The notes beneath the pieces were generated by a model. It made no database searches. It saw nothing but the letters and a program-made list of their open reading frames with translations, and had not been told where the DNA came from. Shown one piece after another: positions 33,955-46,859 of a DNA stretch of 64,000 bases. Position 1 is the stretch's first letter. The number at the start of each line of letters is the position of its first letter. The translations under genes were made by a program, and so were the position numbers. Origin of the DNA: Primulina eburnea (taxonomy: Eukaryota > Streptophyta > Magnoliopsida > Lamiales > Gesneriaceae); the NCBI RefSeq assembly GCF_022965805.1, contig NC_133101.1, positions 11,073,069-11,137,068 of the forward strand. Direction: 5' to 3'.

Positions 33955-34364
33955 TTAAAAGAGTTGTAATATCAAAAGAGTTGTAGAAAAAGAGTGAAAG
34001 TAATACTCTCGAGTGGGTTGTAAAGTTCGTGGCTATCCTTGGAGCCCTCAAGGCCAAGTAGACGCATCGAGGCGTGGTTGTAAAAGCTAGCTTGGAGCTC
34101 CTAAAGCCAAGTCGATATAGTGATACCTCGATCCTCATCGAGAAGGGGAGACGTAGACGATTCTTCGTCGAACTTCCATAAACATCTCTATCCCTCTTTA
34201 CTTTACGCATTTACTTTACTACGCATTTATTTTACGCACTTACTTTACGCATTCATTTTATTTGTGATTGTCCCTCAAGTCTTCCGCTTGCAATTTTTGC
34301 AAACTCGTTTTAAAAACGCTAAAGGGCCTAAAAGAACCTATTCACCCCCCCTTTAGGTTCTTCA
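33761..34364 (+). repeat. Truncated 3' LTR of the copia element
   Basis: 604 bp corresponding to 17191-17794 with no visible difference. The U3 start is missing. TATAAATA is at 33864-33871 and the end TTCTTCA is followed by the TTTAG duplication. The few bases shared at the break (around AACGGACGATCCGAAG) suggest a microhomology-type deletion. Confidence 0.93.
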
Positions 34365-34369
34365 TTTAG

Positions 34370-35179
34370 CCATACATACACGGGCGAGACCAAATCGGTT
34401 ATATCCCCACCGTATGAGGGTCATATCATGGTTGGGATTTCTTCTCATATACAGTCGAATCCTCACAGTGTCAACACATAATTCATGTCAAAAATCGTAA
34501 CCAGAAGGGGGTACAAGAAGAATTGTACTCGACCAAATTTTTAACCAAAAATGAAAATACATGCACCGAAATTCAACAATTTAAAACAAACTCACTTACT
34601 TTAAATTCTTGAGAAAAACGTGAAAAAAGAGGGTTCTTTGCACGGAAATTTCGAATTTCCTTCTTCGGCGGCTGGACTGCGGTAGCACTCCGGTACTTCG
34701 GCAGAACTACGAGAGCAAATCTCGAAAATTTCCTAGGGAGACTAGAGAGAGCAACTCAAAAATTTGGAGTGAATTGAGGTGTGAATTTTGAGATACTATG
34801 CCCTCCTACTTATAGGGGTTGGTTGCTATCTCGGTCGTATATTATCTGCGCGTTTGAACTTGAATCAAATCTTTATCTAGAATCGCGATCTATCAGTGAT
34901 CTTGAGTGGTAACCGAAATCTAACTCTTTCATCCAAGTAAATTTCGAAATTATATAATATAAACACTATAGAAGTCGAATTCTATGGAATCGCGTGATTC
35001 TTTCTTGATTTTTATCCCGGTATTTCAATATCATCTCAAATCTTTATATCTTGATCTGTTTATCATTCGAAAACATATATGAAATAAAATTATCCACTCA
35101 ACCTTTAGAAAATCTGGCAAATCTTACATCTTAAAATAAGATAGATACCGACGATTTGCGAAAATCCTATTATCCTACA
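34370..35179 (-). repeat. Older gypsy LTR, right part
   Basis: Continues the LTR broken at 16643 (CCACACATACACGGGG before, CCATACATACACGGGC after). The combined length of about 1.47 kb is close to the other gypsy LTRs. The minus strand has CCCCTATAAGTAGG near 34825-34812 as a TATA candidate. The end TATTATCCTACA at ~35179 is inferred. No partner LTR is present in the window, so it may be a solo or truncated LTR. Confidence 0.6.
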
Positions 35180-35456
35180 ATTACCAAATATTATCATGAT
35201 TAAACCGAATCTTGGATTTTACGAGAATTTGACAATTTTGCTTATAATCAGGAAATGTTTAGTCAATATTAAAAATTAAACAAAATTATAACCAAAGAAG
35301 AGTTTTATTTTGATCAAATTGGATTCATCATGTTTTAGTCTACATGATTTTGAAGGCATGTGATTTTCACGTTCTCTCTTGATTAATTATAATCCCAGAA
35401 CATATTAGGGTGTAAATTCAAGAAAAATATCATTTCAAAAAATTTGTTTATTGGCG
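35180..35456. other. AT-rich intergenic, nothing recognised
   Basis: No ORF or repeat signature could be identified between the old LTR and the next MITE. Confidence 0.5.
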
Positions 35457-35638
35457 GCAAAAACTTGTGTGAGACGGTCTCACGGGTCGTATTTATGAGA
35501 CGGATCTCTTATTTGGGTTATTTTTGAAAAAGTATTATTTTTTATGCTAAGAGTATTATTTTTTATTGTGAATATGAGTAAAATTGACCCGTCTCACAGA
35601 TTAAGATCCGTGAAACGGTCTCACATAAAACTCACTCC
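35457..35638 (+). repeat. MITE copy 3 (GAGACGGTCTC family)
   Basis: Begins AAAACTTGTGTGAGACGGTC and ends GAAACGGTCTCACATAAAAC. It has the internal TTGACCCGTCTCACAG and lies about 1.3 kb upstream of the UPF0496 start. Confidence 0.85.
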
Positions 35639-36943
35639 TCAATAAAATCATAAATCCAAGAAAGTACTATCTCAAAAAACTTGTTTTACAAACCTACCCA
35701 TCTTCCATCCAACACTGGCACCCAGATATATAGATTACTCCGGCTTTAGAAATCTACTTTTGTAAATTATCATTGTTACGTTTGTCTTCATCAAATTAAC
35801 TCAAATTCCCATTTCTTCGTTTTCCACAATATAATACTCATTCTACAGCTGTAAAATTTATTGCAGAGGAAGACATTGCTTCCCGCGTTTCCCATACGAA
35901 GATTTATGAACCAACTCATGCGTGCAAGCTATTTCTTCGTAATTTCATCCACTACTTTAATCTCTCTTTCTTTCTGAGCTATTTAATCGATTCAATCTCT
36001 TCTTCATTCTCAATCAACTTCGATCTTTATCCGCCGCTCCACATTTCCCAGAATATCGATATTAAATCTTCATATGTGTAAATATGATATTTCTTCCCTT
36101 TCTCTCTCTTTCCCATTAATACCCACCAGGTTATCCAACATAAATTATTGTTTTCGCCATTATTAGGATGATATCTGTGATGGGTTTTATTTGAAGGCTA
36201 GAGATTCCAGTCATTTCTTGCTGACTCGGCGAGAAATTCGTGAAGTAGTGGTATTTCTTTGAGTTTTTAATTTCTTTTTTTAGTGTTTATATTTATGGGT
36301 TCTCTTTGATTTTCACGTGGAGTTTGTGGAAAGTGGAAAACTTGTGTTCGAGTATGATAATGACTCTTATTTATGGAGCTGATTTGTTATTGGAAATTGG
36401 TTTGGCCCGTTTACGTGTTTGAATTGAATGTGTACGCTGATTGGTTTTTATTTTTTTGAGGTTGTTGATTGGATATTGCTGCCTTAGAATGATAGGAGTC
36501 CTGAAGAATTGTGAATCAGAGGATTGACCCATAGAAATTTGAGCATATTTGCTTGAGTTTTCAATATTGTCGGAAAATATATTTTGAAATTGCATTCTTG
36601 GAATATAATTTGAAAATATAATATAATATAATGTCGTAGAATATAAGTATCGTGGAAGCGGTGAAAAGCTGAATATATGTAAAACAGTGTTGTGTGAAGT
36701 TGAATGTTGTGGCTTGGAAAATACGTTTGGTGGAAATATTTGTACAATAATGTGAGTATGGTTGTTTGTGTTTTCGGGAAATAAACACATTTCTTGGTTT
36801 TTTGTGTAGCTTTTAATTTGATCTGATCGTATCTTTGAAGCAACAATTATTGCTTTAGTATGTGTGAAGCAACGTGCAAAATTGGGAAATTGGATGTTGT
36901 TTTGAAGTTTTGTTTTTCAGAGCTATTGAAAATTTGGGACACG

Positions 36944-38071
36944 ATGGGAAGCAATATTAGCAAGAAGGCTAATGAGACTTCAGGTGCAGATCCAATCAAC
37001 AATCTTCAATACTCAACCGAGCTGAACTCCTACGAGGCAGCCTGTCGGGTCGACGCGGATTTACAGTCATTCGATGTCACACTCCAAACGCGTACCAACA
37101 ATGTCATCACTTCCCTCGCTAGCGGGGTCGAAGTGCGGGCTTTGTCCTTCGAGTCACTCCGGGAGGTCACCGAATGCCTTCTGGAGATGAATCAAGAAGT
37201 GGTGAAAGTGATTCTCGACTGCAAGAAAGATATTTGGAACAATCAAGAATTGTTTGAGCTCGTTGAGGAGTATTTCGAGAACAGCCTCAAGACCATGGAC
37301 TTCTATGCCGTGTTGGAAAAATGCTTGAAACGAGCTCGAGATAACCAGTTGCTGCTTCTGGTTGCGATTCAGCAGTTTGACGAAGAAGAAGGAGAAGATG
37401 GGGTGGATGGGAAGAAGTATTCAAAAACCTTGAAGGAATTGAGGGCGTTTCGGGAGGCAGGGGATCCGTTCACCGAGGAGTTCTTTCAAAGCTTTCATGC
37501 TGTGTATAAGCAGCAAATGGTGATGCTGGAGAGATTGCATATTAAGAATAGCAAGTTGGACAAGACGTTAAAGTCCGTCCATACTTGGAGGAAGATATCT
37601 AGCATAATCTTTGCTGCAACTTTTGCTGCTGTTCTGATTTGCTCGGTGGTGGCTGCCGCCATAGCAGCACCACCTGTTGCAGCCGCATTGGCGGCTGCAA
37701 CCTCCATCCCTCTCGGCTCCATGGGGAAGTGGATCGATTCACTTCTCAAGAACTATGAAAATGCAGTGAAGGGACAGAAGGAGATCATCAACAGTATGAC
37801 TGTGGGAACTTATGTGACCATCAAAGATTTGGACTCTATCCATGTTTTGGTTAATAAGTTGGAGCTTCAGATCGAATCTCTTTTGGAAAACGCTGATTTC
37901 GCGATTGATGAAGAGGCTGTAAGATTTGGAGTCGAAGAAATCAAGAAGAAAACGGATTCTTTCACGAAGAATGCTGAGGAATTGGGAAAGCAAGCTGATA
38001 GCTGCTGCCGTGATATTCGCAAGGCAAGAACTGTTATTCTGCAGAGGATCATCAAACACCCTAACCATTAA
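36944..38071 (+). CDS. UPF0496 (At14a-like, DUF677) protein
   Basis: Single coding exon of 375 residues. I chose [12 protein letters not shown] at 36944 because UPF0496 proteins start this way. The frame is open 28 codons further upstream, but that part crosses a likely 3' splice site (TTGTTTTTCAG at 36910-36920), pointing to a 5' UTR intron. Visible are the conserved N-terminal block ([22 protein letters not shown]), the [24 protein letters not shown] helix, CKKDIW and [13 protein letters not shown] hydrophobic Ala-rich segment spans about residues 217-255 ([20 protein letters not shown]) and a coiled-coil C-terminus follows. Family members are membrane-associated. At14a has been linked to the cell wall-cytoskeleton connection, but the biochemical function is unknown. 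Length is normal and nothing looks broken. Confidence 0.9.
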   Translation: MGSNISKKANETSGADPINNLQYSTELNSYEAACRVDADLQSFDVTLQTRTNNVITSLASGVEVRALSFESLREVTECLLEMNQEVVKVILDCKKDIWNNQELFELVEEYFENSLKTMDFYAVLEKCLKRARDNQLLLLVAIQQFDEEEGEDGVDGKKYSKTLKELRAFREAGDPFTEEFFQSFHAVYKQQMVMLERLHIKNSKLDKTLKSVHTWRKISSIIFAATFAAVLICSVVAAAIAAPPVAAALAAATSIPLGSMGKWIDSLLKNYENAVKGQKEIINSMTVGTYVTIKDLDSIHVLVNKLELQIESLLENADFAIDEEAVRFGVEEIKKKTDSFTKNAEELGKQADSCCRDIRKARTVILQRIIKHPNH

Positions 38072-41000
38072 AACTTTGTGCTGTTATATGCTTGGATACT
38101 ACAGTGTTTCGTGTCCGATCAGGGATGAACAGGACAGGCATGGTGGAGCTAGATTGTTGACAATTAATCATCGATCTGTTGATCTTTTCCTTAGTTTATG
38201 ACTGAACATTAGGTAGAGTTGATTTTAGCTTTTTTCCTTCAAATCTTGTTGATGTATTTTCTTGGACATTTACTATTCACAAAAACTTGCATGAGAAGAG
38301 ATGGGTCTCTAATTTAGGGTCTTTGTAAAAAATATATTATTTTATATAAAAAAAATTTATTATTGTAAATGTAGATATTATTGAACCGATTCAGGATAAA
38401 AATCAGAGAAATCGGACCTCATAATCACTATTCGAGTGCTTTGTAGTTGTAATGCTGGTAGATTCCAGTGCTTGGTGACGTATGATTATGCATGATTTTA
38501 AATTTAAATTGTATATCAAATTAACGTATGTTTTGTTGTAACTAGATATATTTTAGCAACGATTTAATATTTTTCTTTGGTTTAAGAAAAATTGTGTGAC
38601 TTCGTATTATATTTGTACGGCTATTTTTCTTAATGGTTTTATTAAAGGATTTTTTCATGATATTTTGAGATGTTGTTTTTCTTTTGTGTGGTTTTTTTTT
38701 TTAAAGAAGTAGATTATCTATTAAACAATGACGTTAGTAAGTCGATTTCTCTTTATCTGAAAAAGAATATTGAAAAATTTATAAAATTGTGAATAAAATG
38801 AGTTGGTATTTAATTTGAGAGTGATTTATGATTTTTGTTGCTCGTATATAATTCAATTTCTTTGTTATTATACTAAATAAATTATTTTTAAACTTTGAGT
38901 TATCATTTTTTTTTTCTTATTGATGTGGTTTGTTTTATGATTTTTTTTATATTCATTTTGTTTAGTATTGTTGACGGTAGTCGATTTTTTTGATATTCTA
39001 TTATATGCCTTGTTGTTTATATGAAAATAGTTACACTAATCAAAGCCACGTATTTTGGGTCTTCTATTATACGAAGAGTGTAATAAACGGTTTATGTAAA
39101 TTATATAATTTCTTAGTTCTTTGTACATATAGTCTAGAAATGTATCAAATTTTGAATAAAAAAGTTAAGACAAACATAATTGATTAAAAAAAAGACGTGT
39201 TAAATTTAAAAAATAATATTGTATATTAATATGTCCTCATTTCTATTGCTACTTCATGGTTTACGACATATGGATGTCATATAAAATGTCAATATTTCTC
39301 AAAAAATAAAATCGTTTTTCAAAAAGAAAAAAATTTTCATTCAGAAAAACAAATACATGAAAAACAAATTATGCATAATTCTCATTCTATTTATAATAAT
39401 ATTCTAATAATTCTAAAGTTTTGTGGACACAATAGATCAATTTTGTACATTTTTAGTAAATTGAGACATTGAGCCAGTTGCACTTCATTCCTCTAATATT
39501 ATCTCGATATATTTGGAGGGGGTTAAGAGATTGTTTTTGTCTCTTTTTTTATTCAAAATAGCTAACCAACTAATTCATTATATACATGATGGTAGCATAA
39601 AAAACTCTTCTCCAAATAAATTCACTTAGCCAAATAGTGAAATTCAAATAAATTTTTACAATATTTCATCAATTTAATTTTGACTGTCATAAAATCTAAA
39701 CAGTTGTGTTATTAAATAAGATATTGAATAAAATAAATACTTTGACATATATTTGAATGATATCGCATATGCATATATTAATTACGCTATTTGTATATCT
39801 TCTCAAGATTTTTAAAATACAATAATTATAAAATAAAATATAAACTCGATATAATAAATTTGTTTTGTTTCAATGAATAATACAATATTATATTGTAGAC
39901 AAAACAAATTATATTGAAACTATATCATCATCATGATATGATGCACGCAACAATTGTTCCAAAGCTTCTAAAAAAATGACGAACGAGATGACTTTCTTGA
40001 ATTGTGTCAAATAAAACGATGACAAACTTCTAAAATATAGTCAGTTAAAGAGATTTTTAAGTATTTTTTCTCATAGTGATTTAGAAATAATAGTTAAAAT
40101 TTATTAACATTATAACTATATGTTGATAATATTGATACTAGATATATAAAAATGATATCACAAATATCACCATATTTGAAAAAATTACAGCACCATTCAT
40201 TAATTATGTTGAAGAATATATAGGTTATACATACTTTTAGTCATAAATGAAATCCTATCACGACTAAAAGCATTTTTTTCTTAGGAGTTATAGTTGATGA
40301 TTGTCAAAAACCGAAAAATCATTCAGCAACAAAACAATAGTTGGAAAAATAAGATTACCAGATAAAAACAATGTAGATAACTGAAAAATATCGTCATAGG
40401 GAAGCAAACTACGAGCATGTCATATCTTAAATTAGGATTGTAAATAACATAATAGATGTTAAAAACGATCATATACTTGCTAAGTATACCAAAATTGTTA
40501 TATGCATATTATAACAAACTATGACAAAGTATTGTTGAGTTGTCAAAATCAACCAAAAAGCATTTTGAAAAGTGTGTCACGTGGATAAGATAACTTCTCC
40601 GATTCATATATCATGTATAGTCATGATATTGTTTTTTGATTTGGTTTATTTCAATTGATAAATATTAATAGTCATGTTTTAATTTATTTAAATATTATCA
40701 GAATTTCGTACATATATTTTCCCCGACAGAATAAACTAAACCTAAAAAAATAAAATAGAGAAATATTTTTTCAAGCATACGATGATATGTATAGGAGGTC
40801 TCGGAGTGAAGAGGACCCTTGATTGACCTAAATAAAATAAGGAGGAATTCGTACAATATCCATCCGCTAAACAAATAAAATTTTAAATTTTATATGGATA
40901 GTTTCTAAATATAAAATTTTATTTTATTAATTCATTCTAATTATCAAATTTATTGAAAATGCCATCTTTCGTGTATCAACTATTTATTAAAATGTCATGT

Positions 41001-41247
41001 AAAGGCAATTCCAAGAATTCCATTGGAGTTCAATGGGAGCAGAATATAATTCTATCCCAACACCTTATCATTTTGATCATATCATATAATAAATTAAATA
41101 ATTAAAAAAAGAAACACAAATTTGAAAGAATTGATGAAACAAATATAACACACATTCTCATCCAAGCAACATGGTCTGAATACACAATATATGTTAGAAG
41201 ATAGAAATCTTGTTTCATATAATTTTATTTCATTACATGAAAAGTGC
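38072..41247. other. Intergenic, AT-rich, with one decayed MITE
   Basis: About 3.2 kb without a convincing gene. At 38278-38400 a decayed copy of the GAGACGGTCTC MITE is recognisable (AAAACTTGCATGAGAAGAG, then TTATTGTAAATGTAGATATT). The rest is AT-rich sequence with short runs and no RNA gene that I can support. Confidence 0.55.
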
Positions 41248-43628
41248 TCAAAGCTGGAAAATGGGCGTCGGCCGAAGATTAAAACACGTAGCAGAAGCCA
41301 TATAAGCACAGACTAAAGAAACATAGATTCTAAACCAGATGGAGAAAAAGGTGAAAAATGTGCATGTACCGGTCAAGATCATTACAAATATGAAGTTCAC
41401 TGCACACTTTATTTGAGAGAGGTCTTGCTCTGATCCTTCGCGAGGGAAACGTCCTTTTCTGTAAAAATCAGACAACATTTTATCTTTGAGGCTAAACGTA
41501 TTCATCAGCCACGAAGATACCTCGATCTCAGATGTTGGGATCTCTCTCAGGGAAACACGATTAACATGGATGTGAACTTCTGCGGGGTCGACTCCAAAAA
41601 TATTATCCAAGAAAGATGGAGAACGGTGCCGGTACCCTATAGTTATGTCGTAAACTGCAAATACCAAAAGTGAGTGCCATGAGTAAAAAGAATATTATAC
41701 AAGATAAAATGATCCAAAGCAATGTAGTGACTAAAATTAACTTAGCCATTTTCTTTGGAATATACTATAGAACATGAAGTAAGAAAATGTGGAGTGATTA
41801 ATAAGTTTGGAAAGTTCTGTCTCCAATCAGGATAGTTTGTGGAGTTTAACCTCTTCTGTTAATTGCCTCGCATCGGTGCTCTACTTAGAATTAACACAAC
41901 GGAAGATGCAATACACATTCTTATTATAGGCTCAGTTCAAGTGTGCTCGTCAAGTGAAAGTCGTATAGAGTGCACCATCATAGGTGCCAGTCTTCCAAAG
42001 GATGGACAATATTATGATCACATCAATTCCATGTAATTTCATTGCGTGACTAGTAAAATTTGAAATACTCTTCTACCTATGAGGCCGGTATTTTGGACTC
42101 CGACTATGCTTTATGACATAGCTTTAAGTTTTTGAATCTGGGTTTGAAACCAGATCCCTCCCAACAAGTGATTTATCATAGAGCTTCAAATTCTTAGCTT
42201 TCCATGAACGTTGTCTTGTATGTGACAGATCATGAAATCGCACTTCAGGCCACAATATATTAGGTAGAAGGGTAAAATCTGACTGTGCAAGTTTTTATAA
42301 CGTTTTTCCATTCTCATTTGCTCTATATCTCAGTCTCCATCTTCTTTAAATAGAAACCAGGTGGTTCATTCAGGAAAGAAGATATAACAAATTACATATT
42401 CATCAAACCATTACGAGGTATAGAAGAAAGAGTCTTATTCATCAAATAATTTGTCAAAACACATTCTTAGCAACCGAATAGTGAATCAAATAAGGTAGCA
42501 TTAACTAGTTGATGTAAAAGAAGGTATGCTTGTTTAGGAAGAAGAAAAGAGAGAACCTGCATCCAACGATCCCCGTAAATTCTCCAAACAAGCATAAAAG
42601 CCTTTCGTCTTTGGAAGCAGGACATTTTTCAGGACAGGCAGTCCATTTTCAGAAGCATACTTTTGACTTCTCTTGCATTTCTGTTCTCTGAACATTTAAA
42701 GCAGAAATAAGTAAGATAAGAAGAATATAAACACATCATATAGAAGTTCCAATTAGATGAGTATGCAATATACTAAAATGTTGGAAAAACTATAGGGTGA
42801 GGGTATGCCAAAAATTATAGCTAGTAATTACAGCATATTTCAACCATTTTAAGTAATATAACAGCTCAAAAATCACATTTTAATCGATGTGCCACGGAGA
42901 CAACCACACAAAATGGTAGTTACAATTTTTGGTTCCCAAATGACAACCGTTTGAATATCAACATCAAAAAGTGCCACTTTCTTACATGCGAGCCTGAGAT
43001 TAAGGTAACATCAAAGAAACATTTATTTTAAGAGACAGAGGCAATAGAGAAAATACGTGAAATCCGTGCCCTCTGGGAAAACAGCAAGCCAAAGAAGATC
43101 ACGAGGATCTGTGAATTCCGAGAGCATCTGGTGCACAGTTGATGCATCAACATCCCATTTCCTCTCCACGGGAATAAACTCCATAACATAAAATACCCAA
43201 CCAAATACAGGTAGTTTCATCAAACTACTCTTGAGGATATACCTAATGTAACCGTGACATCCCTTCCGCAACGCAAGATCCCACAAATACATCCAATCCA
43301 CCTCGGTTCTGTGGTTCGCGACAAGCAATACACGTTCCTTGTCTGGAACTTGGTCTCCAGAGAATACAACTTTAGTCTTGTTTATTTTCTCGAAAAAGAA
43401 AGGCCATAGCGCAATCCAGATCCCGAAGAAGAACGCTGATGCTTTTCTACTGTGATGTACACTGAAAAATCTCAAGATAATGGCTGTCCAAAAACCAAAG
43501 TAAACTAATAACACAAAGGCGGTTGAGACTAGCACCAATAAACAAAGAACTCCACGTATTACTCGCAATGTGGTAAGCGGGTAGTGCCTCTGGCCTTCTA
43601 TCGATCCGACAACCGAGTCAGAGTCCAT
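41248..43628 (-). CDS. LPAT4/5: 1-acyl-sn-glycerol-3-phosphate acyltransferase, LPAT4/5 type
   Basis: Acylates lysophosphatidic acid at sn-2 to make phosphatidic acid; plant LPAT4/5 act in the ER. Three coding exons: 43628-43057, 42687-42557 and 41654-41248, with correct GT/AG sites and phases, giving 369 residues (family usual about 375). Two N-terminal membrane segments ([20 protein letters not shown] and the following one) precede the acyltransferase motifs: [10 protein letters not shown] (catalytic NHx4D), [30 protein letters not shown] and FPEGTDFT (FPEG). Two more hydrophobic segments close the protein ([19 protein letters not shown] and the next). A 5' UTR intron is likely, with donor near 44250 and acceptor TTTTGTAG just upstream of the ATG. 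The gene looks intact. Confidence 0.92.
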
Positions 43629-44400
43629 CAGCTACAAAATCAGTAAGTGCAACCGAAATTTTCCTACGAATTCGCAAGGTGAAAAGATTGATCACTCTCT
43701 ATTTCAGAAGGCAATTTGCAACTCGAATTTCAGTTCGGCATCAAAATATCAAGTATCAACAAAATAAATATAATCTGGTGAAAATATGAACCTTTCAATC
43801 GGTATTCAATTAGGTACAGAAAAACAGAGCATAAATAAACTACATGACGTCGAAAAAGTTGCATTGTTTTAACAAACACAAACAATTTCAGCCATCAAAT
43901 GATGAGGGATAAATTTTATGATCGAACCCTCACATTTTGGTCAGAAAACACAAACAAACCACAAGTTCGATAAGTTTCCATCATAAGCAGCATATACCAC
44001 GAGCCTCACAATTGATCTACCCCGTAGTACATAAATCAAACAATCTGCAAAAACCCACGAGTCTTAACAACAAACCCAACAAAATGCATCAAAATTGAAG
44101 GAAAATGAGCTAAAATGTAGATTAAACTGAATCATGCAATTTCCAAAATCTTCAAGAAGAGAGACACGAAGACAGACACCAGCTATGATAGAGCAGTGGG
44201 AATACTTCCGAAATGTGTTTATTTTATGAATTCAAGAATAATCAAATGAACTTTACCTCTGATACACTGAAAAAGATTCAATCTTTTGTTTTCTTTGAAT
44301 GTATTTTTAATGTGAAACGAAGATTCTGGTGGAATTTCGCGGTACAAGAAGACTATGCAGACAGTAGTGTCTTGGAAATAATTTAGGAGTCGAGAATTCC
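43629..44400 (-). other. LPAT 5' UTR and probable leader intron
   Basis: Contains no ORF. On the minus strand GAGGTAAAG near 44255 is a possible splice donor, and TTTTGTAG ending near 43636 the acceptor. The first exon would be at about 44250-44330. Confidence 0.45.
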
Positions 44401-45845
44401 ACCTCAGGGTGGTGTAGATAGTACTTGAATCATCATTCTGGTCTGCCAGCTTTCTTTTATTATTATTTTTATTTCTACATCTTCATTTTCAAAAAAATAA
44501 AAAAATAAAATAGCTGTCGCTCTTTTTTTATCTTTTTCACTTCTAATATTATTGGTAATAAAAAAAGTAACTATTTTTTATAATCGTACAAAATTATCCA
44601 TATTTCATTTTATTTTATTTTCTTTCTAATATATACGATTTTAAATATTTTTTTTCCTCCAATTCAGTCTAGGATGTAAAATATTAAATCGTTAATTATA
44701 AATTTATATATCTAACATTATTGTATATACCCTACGTATGTAATGCTGACTATTAAATGAATCACCAGTAATTTATTTACATTGTGATATACTGAATTTT
44801 CTCTTTCAAAATACAAAATTAATCTAATATTATTAAATTTTTTAAATGAAACTTTTCTGTATAATATAATTATATGCGCACTCACCGACCACCGAGCAAA
44901 TATTTATTAATATATCATCAAACGGAGAAACTTAAGTCGATGGAATAGATTATAAGAAAGATTAGTGTAATTAAGTCGAGATTATTTTTTAAAAAATAAC
45001 GATTTAGCATATTCTGGTGACACTTTGCAAATTTACATGTTAACACAGTATCATGCAAACCATGTTAGTCACATAAAACCGTATTACAAGATTCGAACTC
45101 ACGATAAGTGGTTAAATATTCACCTTATATTATCTTAATTTCACATTCATATTTTGTGGTTGTTATTTATAATTGCAAAAATAAGTGATTTAAGAAATTA
45201 AACTTGTTGGGTTGGATTCTTTAAAAAATGTCATTTTCAAAAATGAAAAATCATTTTCAAAAGTGTCGTTTTCATTTTTTTAAAAGCACGTTTTAATTAT
45301 GAGGACAGAGACACAGTTAATTTTTTTATTTTATAATTTACGAAAATATACAATACTTGTAATTAATAAATTTAAAATATTGTACATGTGTAATTAATTG
45401 TATATTATAATAAAACTATTATGGTTAAAGGAAACTTTTGTTCAATTATTTGGCATGGTTCATCTTCTTTTGGATCCCAACTCTTTTTGCGTGGAACGAA
45501 CAAATGTTTTTAAAGACGGTGGATATCGTTTTTTGTTCATCCATTTTGCGTGGGATGAACTATGGATTTTTAAAACGACGAATGCCGTTTTTTTTTTATC
45601 GGCTAATTGTGAAAATCAATTATATTATCGAATATATAAAAATTATACTTATTTTCAAAAGATTTCATAATTTACTATTTATTTTTTAAATAATTTTTTA
45701 TTTGATTAACCGAATTGCCATTTATCTAGGACACAACATAATAATAATAATAATAATAAAAAATCTATGGATGTTTTATTTTTATATAAACCAGTTGTTC
45801 AAATACTACAAACATATTAGATTGTTTCCTATTAAAACTCTAGTG

Positions 45846-45848
<3 letters not shown>
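44401..45848. other. AT-rich intergenic
   Basis: No gene supported. At 45480-45595 there is an imperfect tandem duplication of about 60 bp, built around TTTTGCGTGGAACGAAC and TTTTGCGTGGGATGAAC. An AAT run is at 45740-45760. Confidence 0.5.

Positions 45849-45914
<66 letters not shown>
45849..45914. repeat. (TA)n microsatellite, left
   Basis: About 33 TA units directly adjoining the MITE on its left. Confidence 0.95.
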
Positions 45915-45919
<5 letters not shown>

Positions 45920-46140
45920 GAGATGAGTCTTTTATTTGGGTCACCCATTAAAAAATATTACTTTTTATGCTAAGAGTATTACTTTCTATTGTATATATTT
46001 GTGAGATGAGTCTTTTATTTGGGTCACCCATTAAAAAATATTACTTTTTATGCTAAGAGTATTACTTTCTATTGTGAATATGGGTAGGGTTGACCCGTCT
46101 CACAGATTATGATCCGTGAGACAGTCTCACGTGTGACCCA

Positions 46141-46143
<3 letters not shown>
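45915..46143 (+). repeat. MITE copy 4 with an 83-bp internal tandem duplication, inside (TA)n
   Basis: The 5' palindrome is missing or replaced by TA repeats. The block from ATATATTTGTGAGATGAG to TTTCTATTGT occurs twice (GTGAG at 45918 and again at 46001), followed by GGTTGACCCGTCTCACAG and GTGAGACAGTCTCACG. (TA)n flanks both sides. Confidence 0.8.

Positions 46144-46217
<74 letters not shown>
46144..46217. repeat. (TA)n microsatellite, right
   Basis: About 36 TA units directly after the MITE end. Confidence 0.95.
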
Positions 46218-46224
<7 letters not shown>

Positions 46225-46260
46225 GTTTTGATATCATGCATACCTACCGTGCACATCTTT

Positions 46261-46352
46261 ATGAGCACCGATGATGTGTCATTCACCTATTGGATGTGAT
46301 GAAAGGTAGAAAAATTGTGCATCCAATAGATGTGTGACACCTCATCGGTACT
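46261..46352. repeat. Inverted repeat / hairpin
   Basis: Arms at 46264-46298 (CACCGATGATGTGTCATTCA...) and 46319-46350 (...GTGTGACACCTCATCGGTA) are imperfect complements of about 32 bases around a ~20-base loop. It could be a small MITE or a hairpin RNA. The RING gene starts 1.4 kb downstream. Confidence 0.6.
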
Positions 46353-46859
46353 TCTATTGTGGTTGTTGGCCAATTAGGTGCACAATGGATAACCTCGGAA
46401 TTAACACAATAATTTGTAAATCATCTTAGTCAACTAAACTACATTGAGCAAGTCATATTATGACAAGCTCGTCCGAAAATGTGAAACTAAATTTTGCACG
46501 ACGATTAAAATAGTATTGTATAAAGGAATGTGGTGCATGAAACCATAACATAAAAATGCGTATGTTTCTCCCCTCCTATTAATTTTAGTAGATTATATTT
46601 ATTTTCCTCTTAAAAAATGATTTCGTAAATGCCAACAAATTTCTTATTTATTATTTGTTGGGAAGGGCCTATCCATTGACCAACCATTTACTCTTCCAGG
46701 CCCATCATGGCCCACAACGTGCCCTCTGATTTACGTTGAGTCCACAAATATTCCTAATTTGCAAATCGGCCCCTCGTAGTCCAAATATTCCGCTGTATAT
46801 AAATTTAGCCATCTACAAATTCACGTCACGTTTCTTCCTTCCTACCTAACCTGCCAATT

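Larger units (their letters stand above)
16644..34364 (+). mobile_element. Sirevirus-like Ty1/copia element carrying a nested gypsy block
   Basis: Starts TGTTACGCC and ends TTCTTCA, with target duplication TTTAG at 16639-16643 and 34365-34369. Order: 5' LTR (1,151 bp), PBS, gag, nested gypsy 19098-28960, end of gag, protease-integrase-RT-RNase H, a third ORF, and a 3' LTR reduced to its last 604 bp. The retained 604 bp appear identical to the 5' LTR, so the insertion is recent. Without the gypsy block the element is about 7.86 kb. The 3' LTR loss makes it non-autonomous now. Confidence 0.93.

Noticed and set aside
36371..36846. Minus-strand frames of 75-139 codons upstream of the UPF0496 gene
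   Set aside because: They overlap the leader and promoter of the plus-strand gene and show only low-complexity AT-rich translation.
45398..45926. Small overlapping plus-strand frames
   Set aside because: AT-rich, partly translated TA repeat; no homology or splice context.
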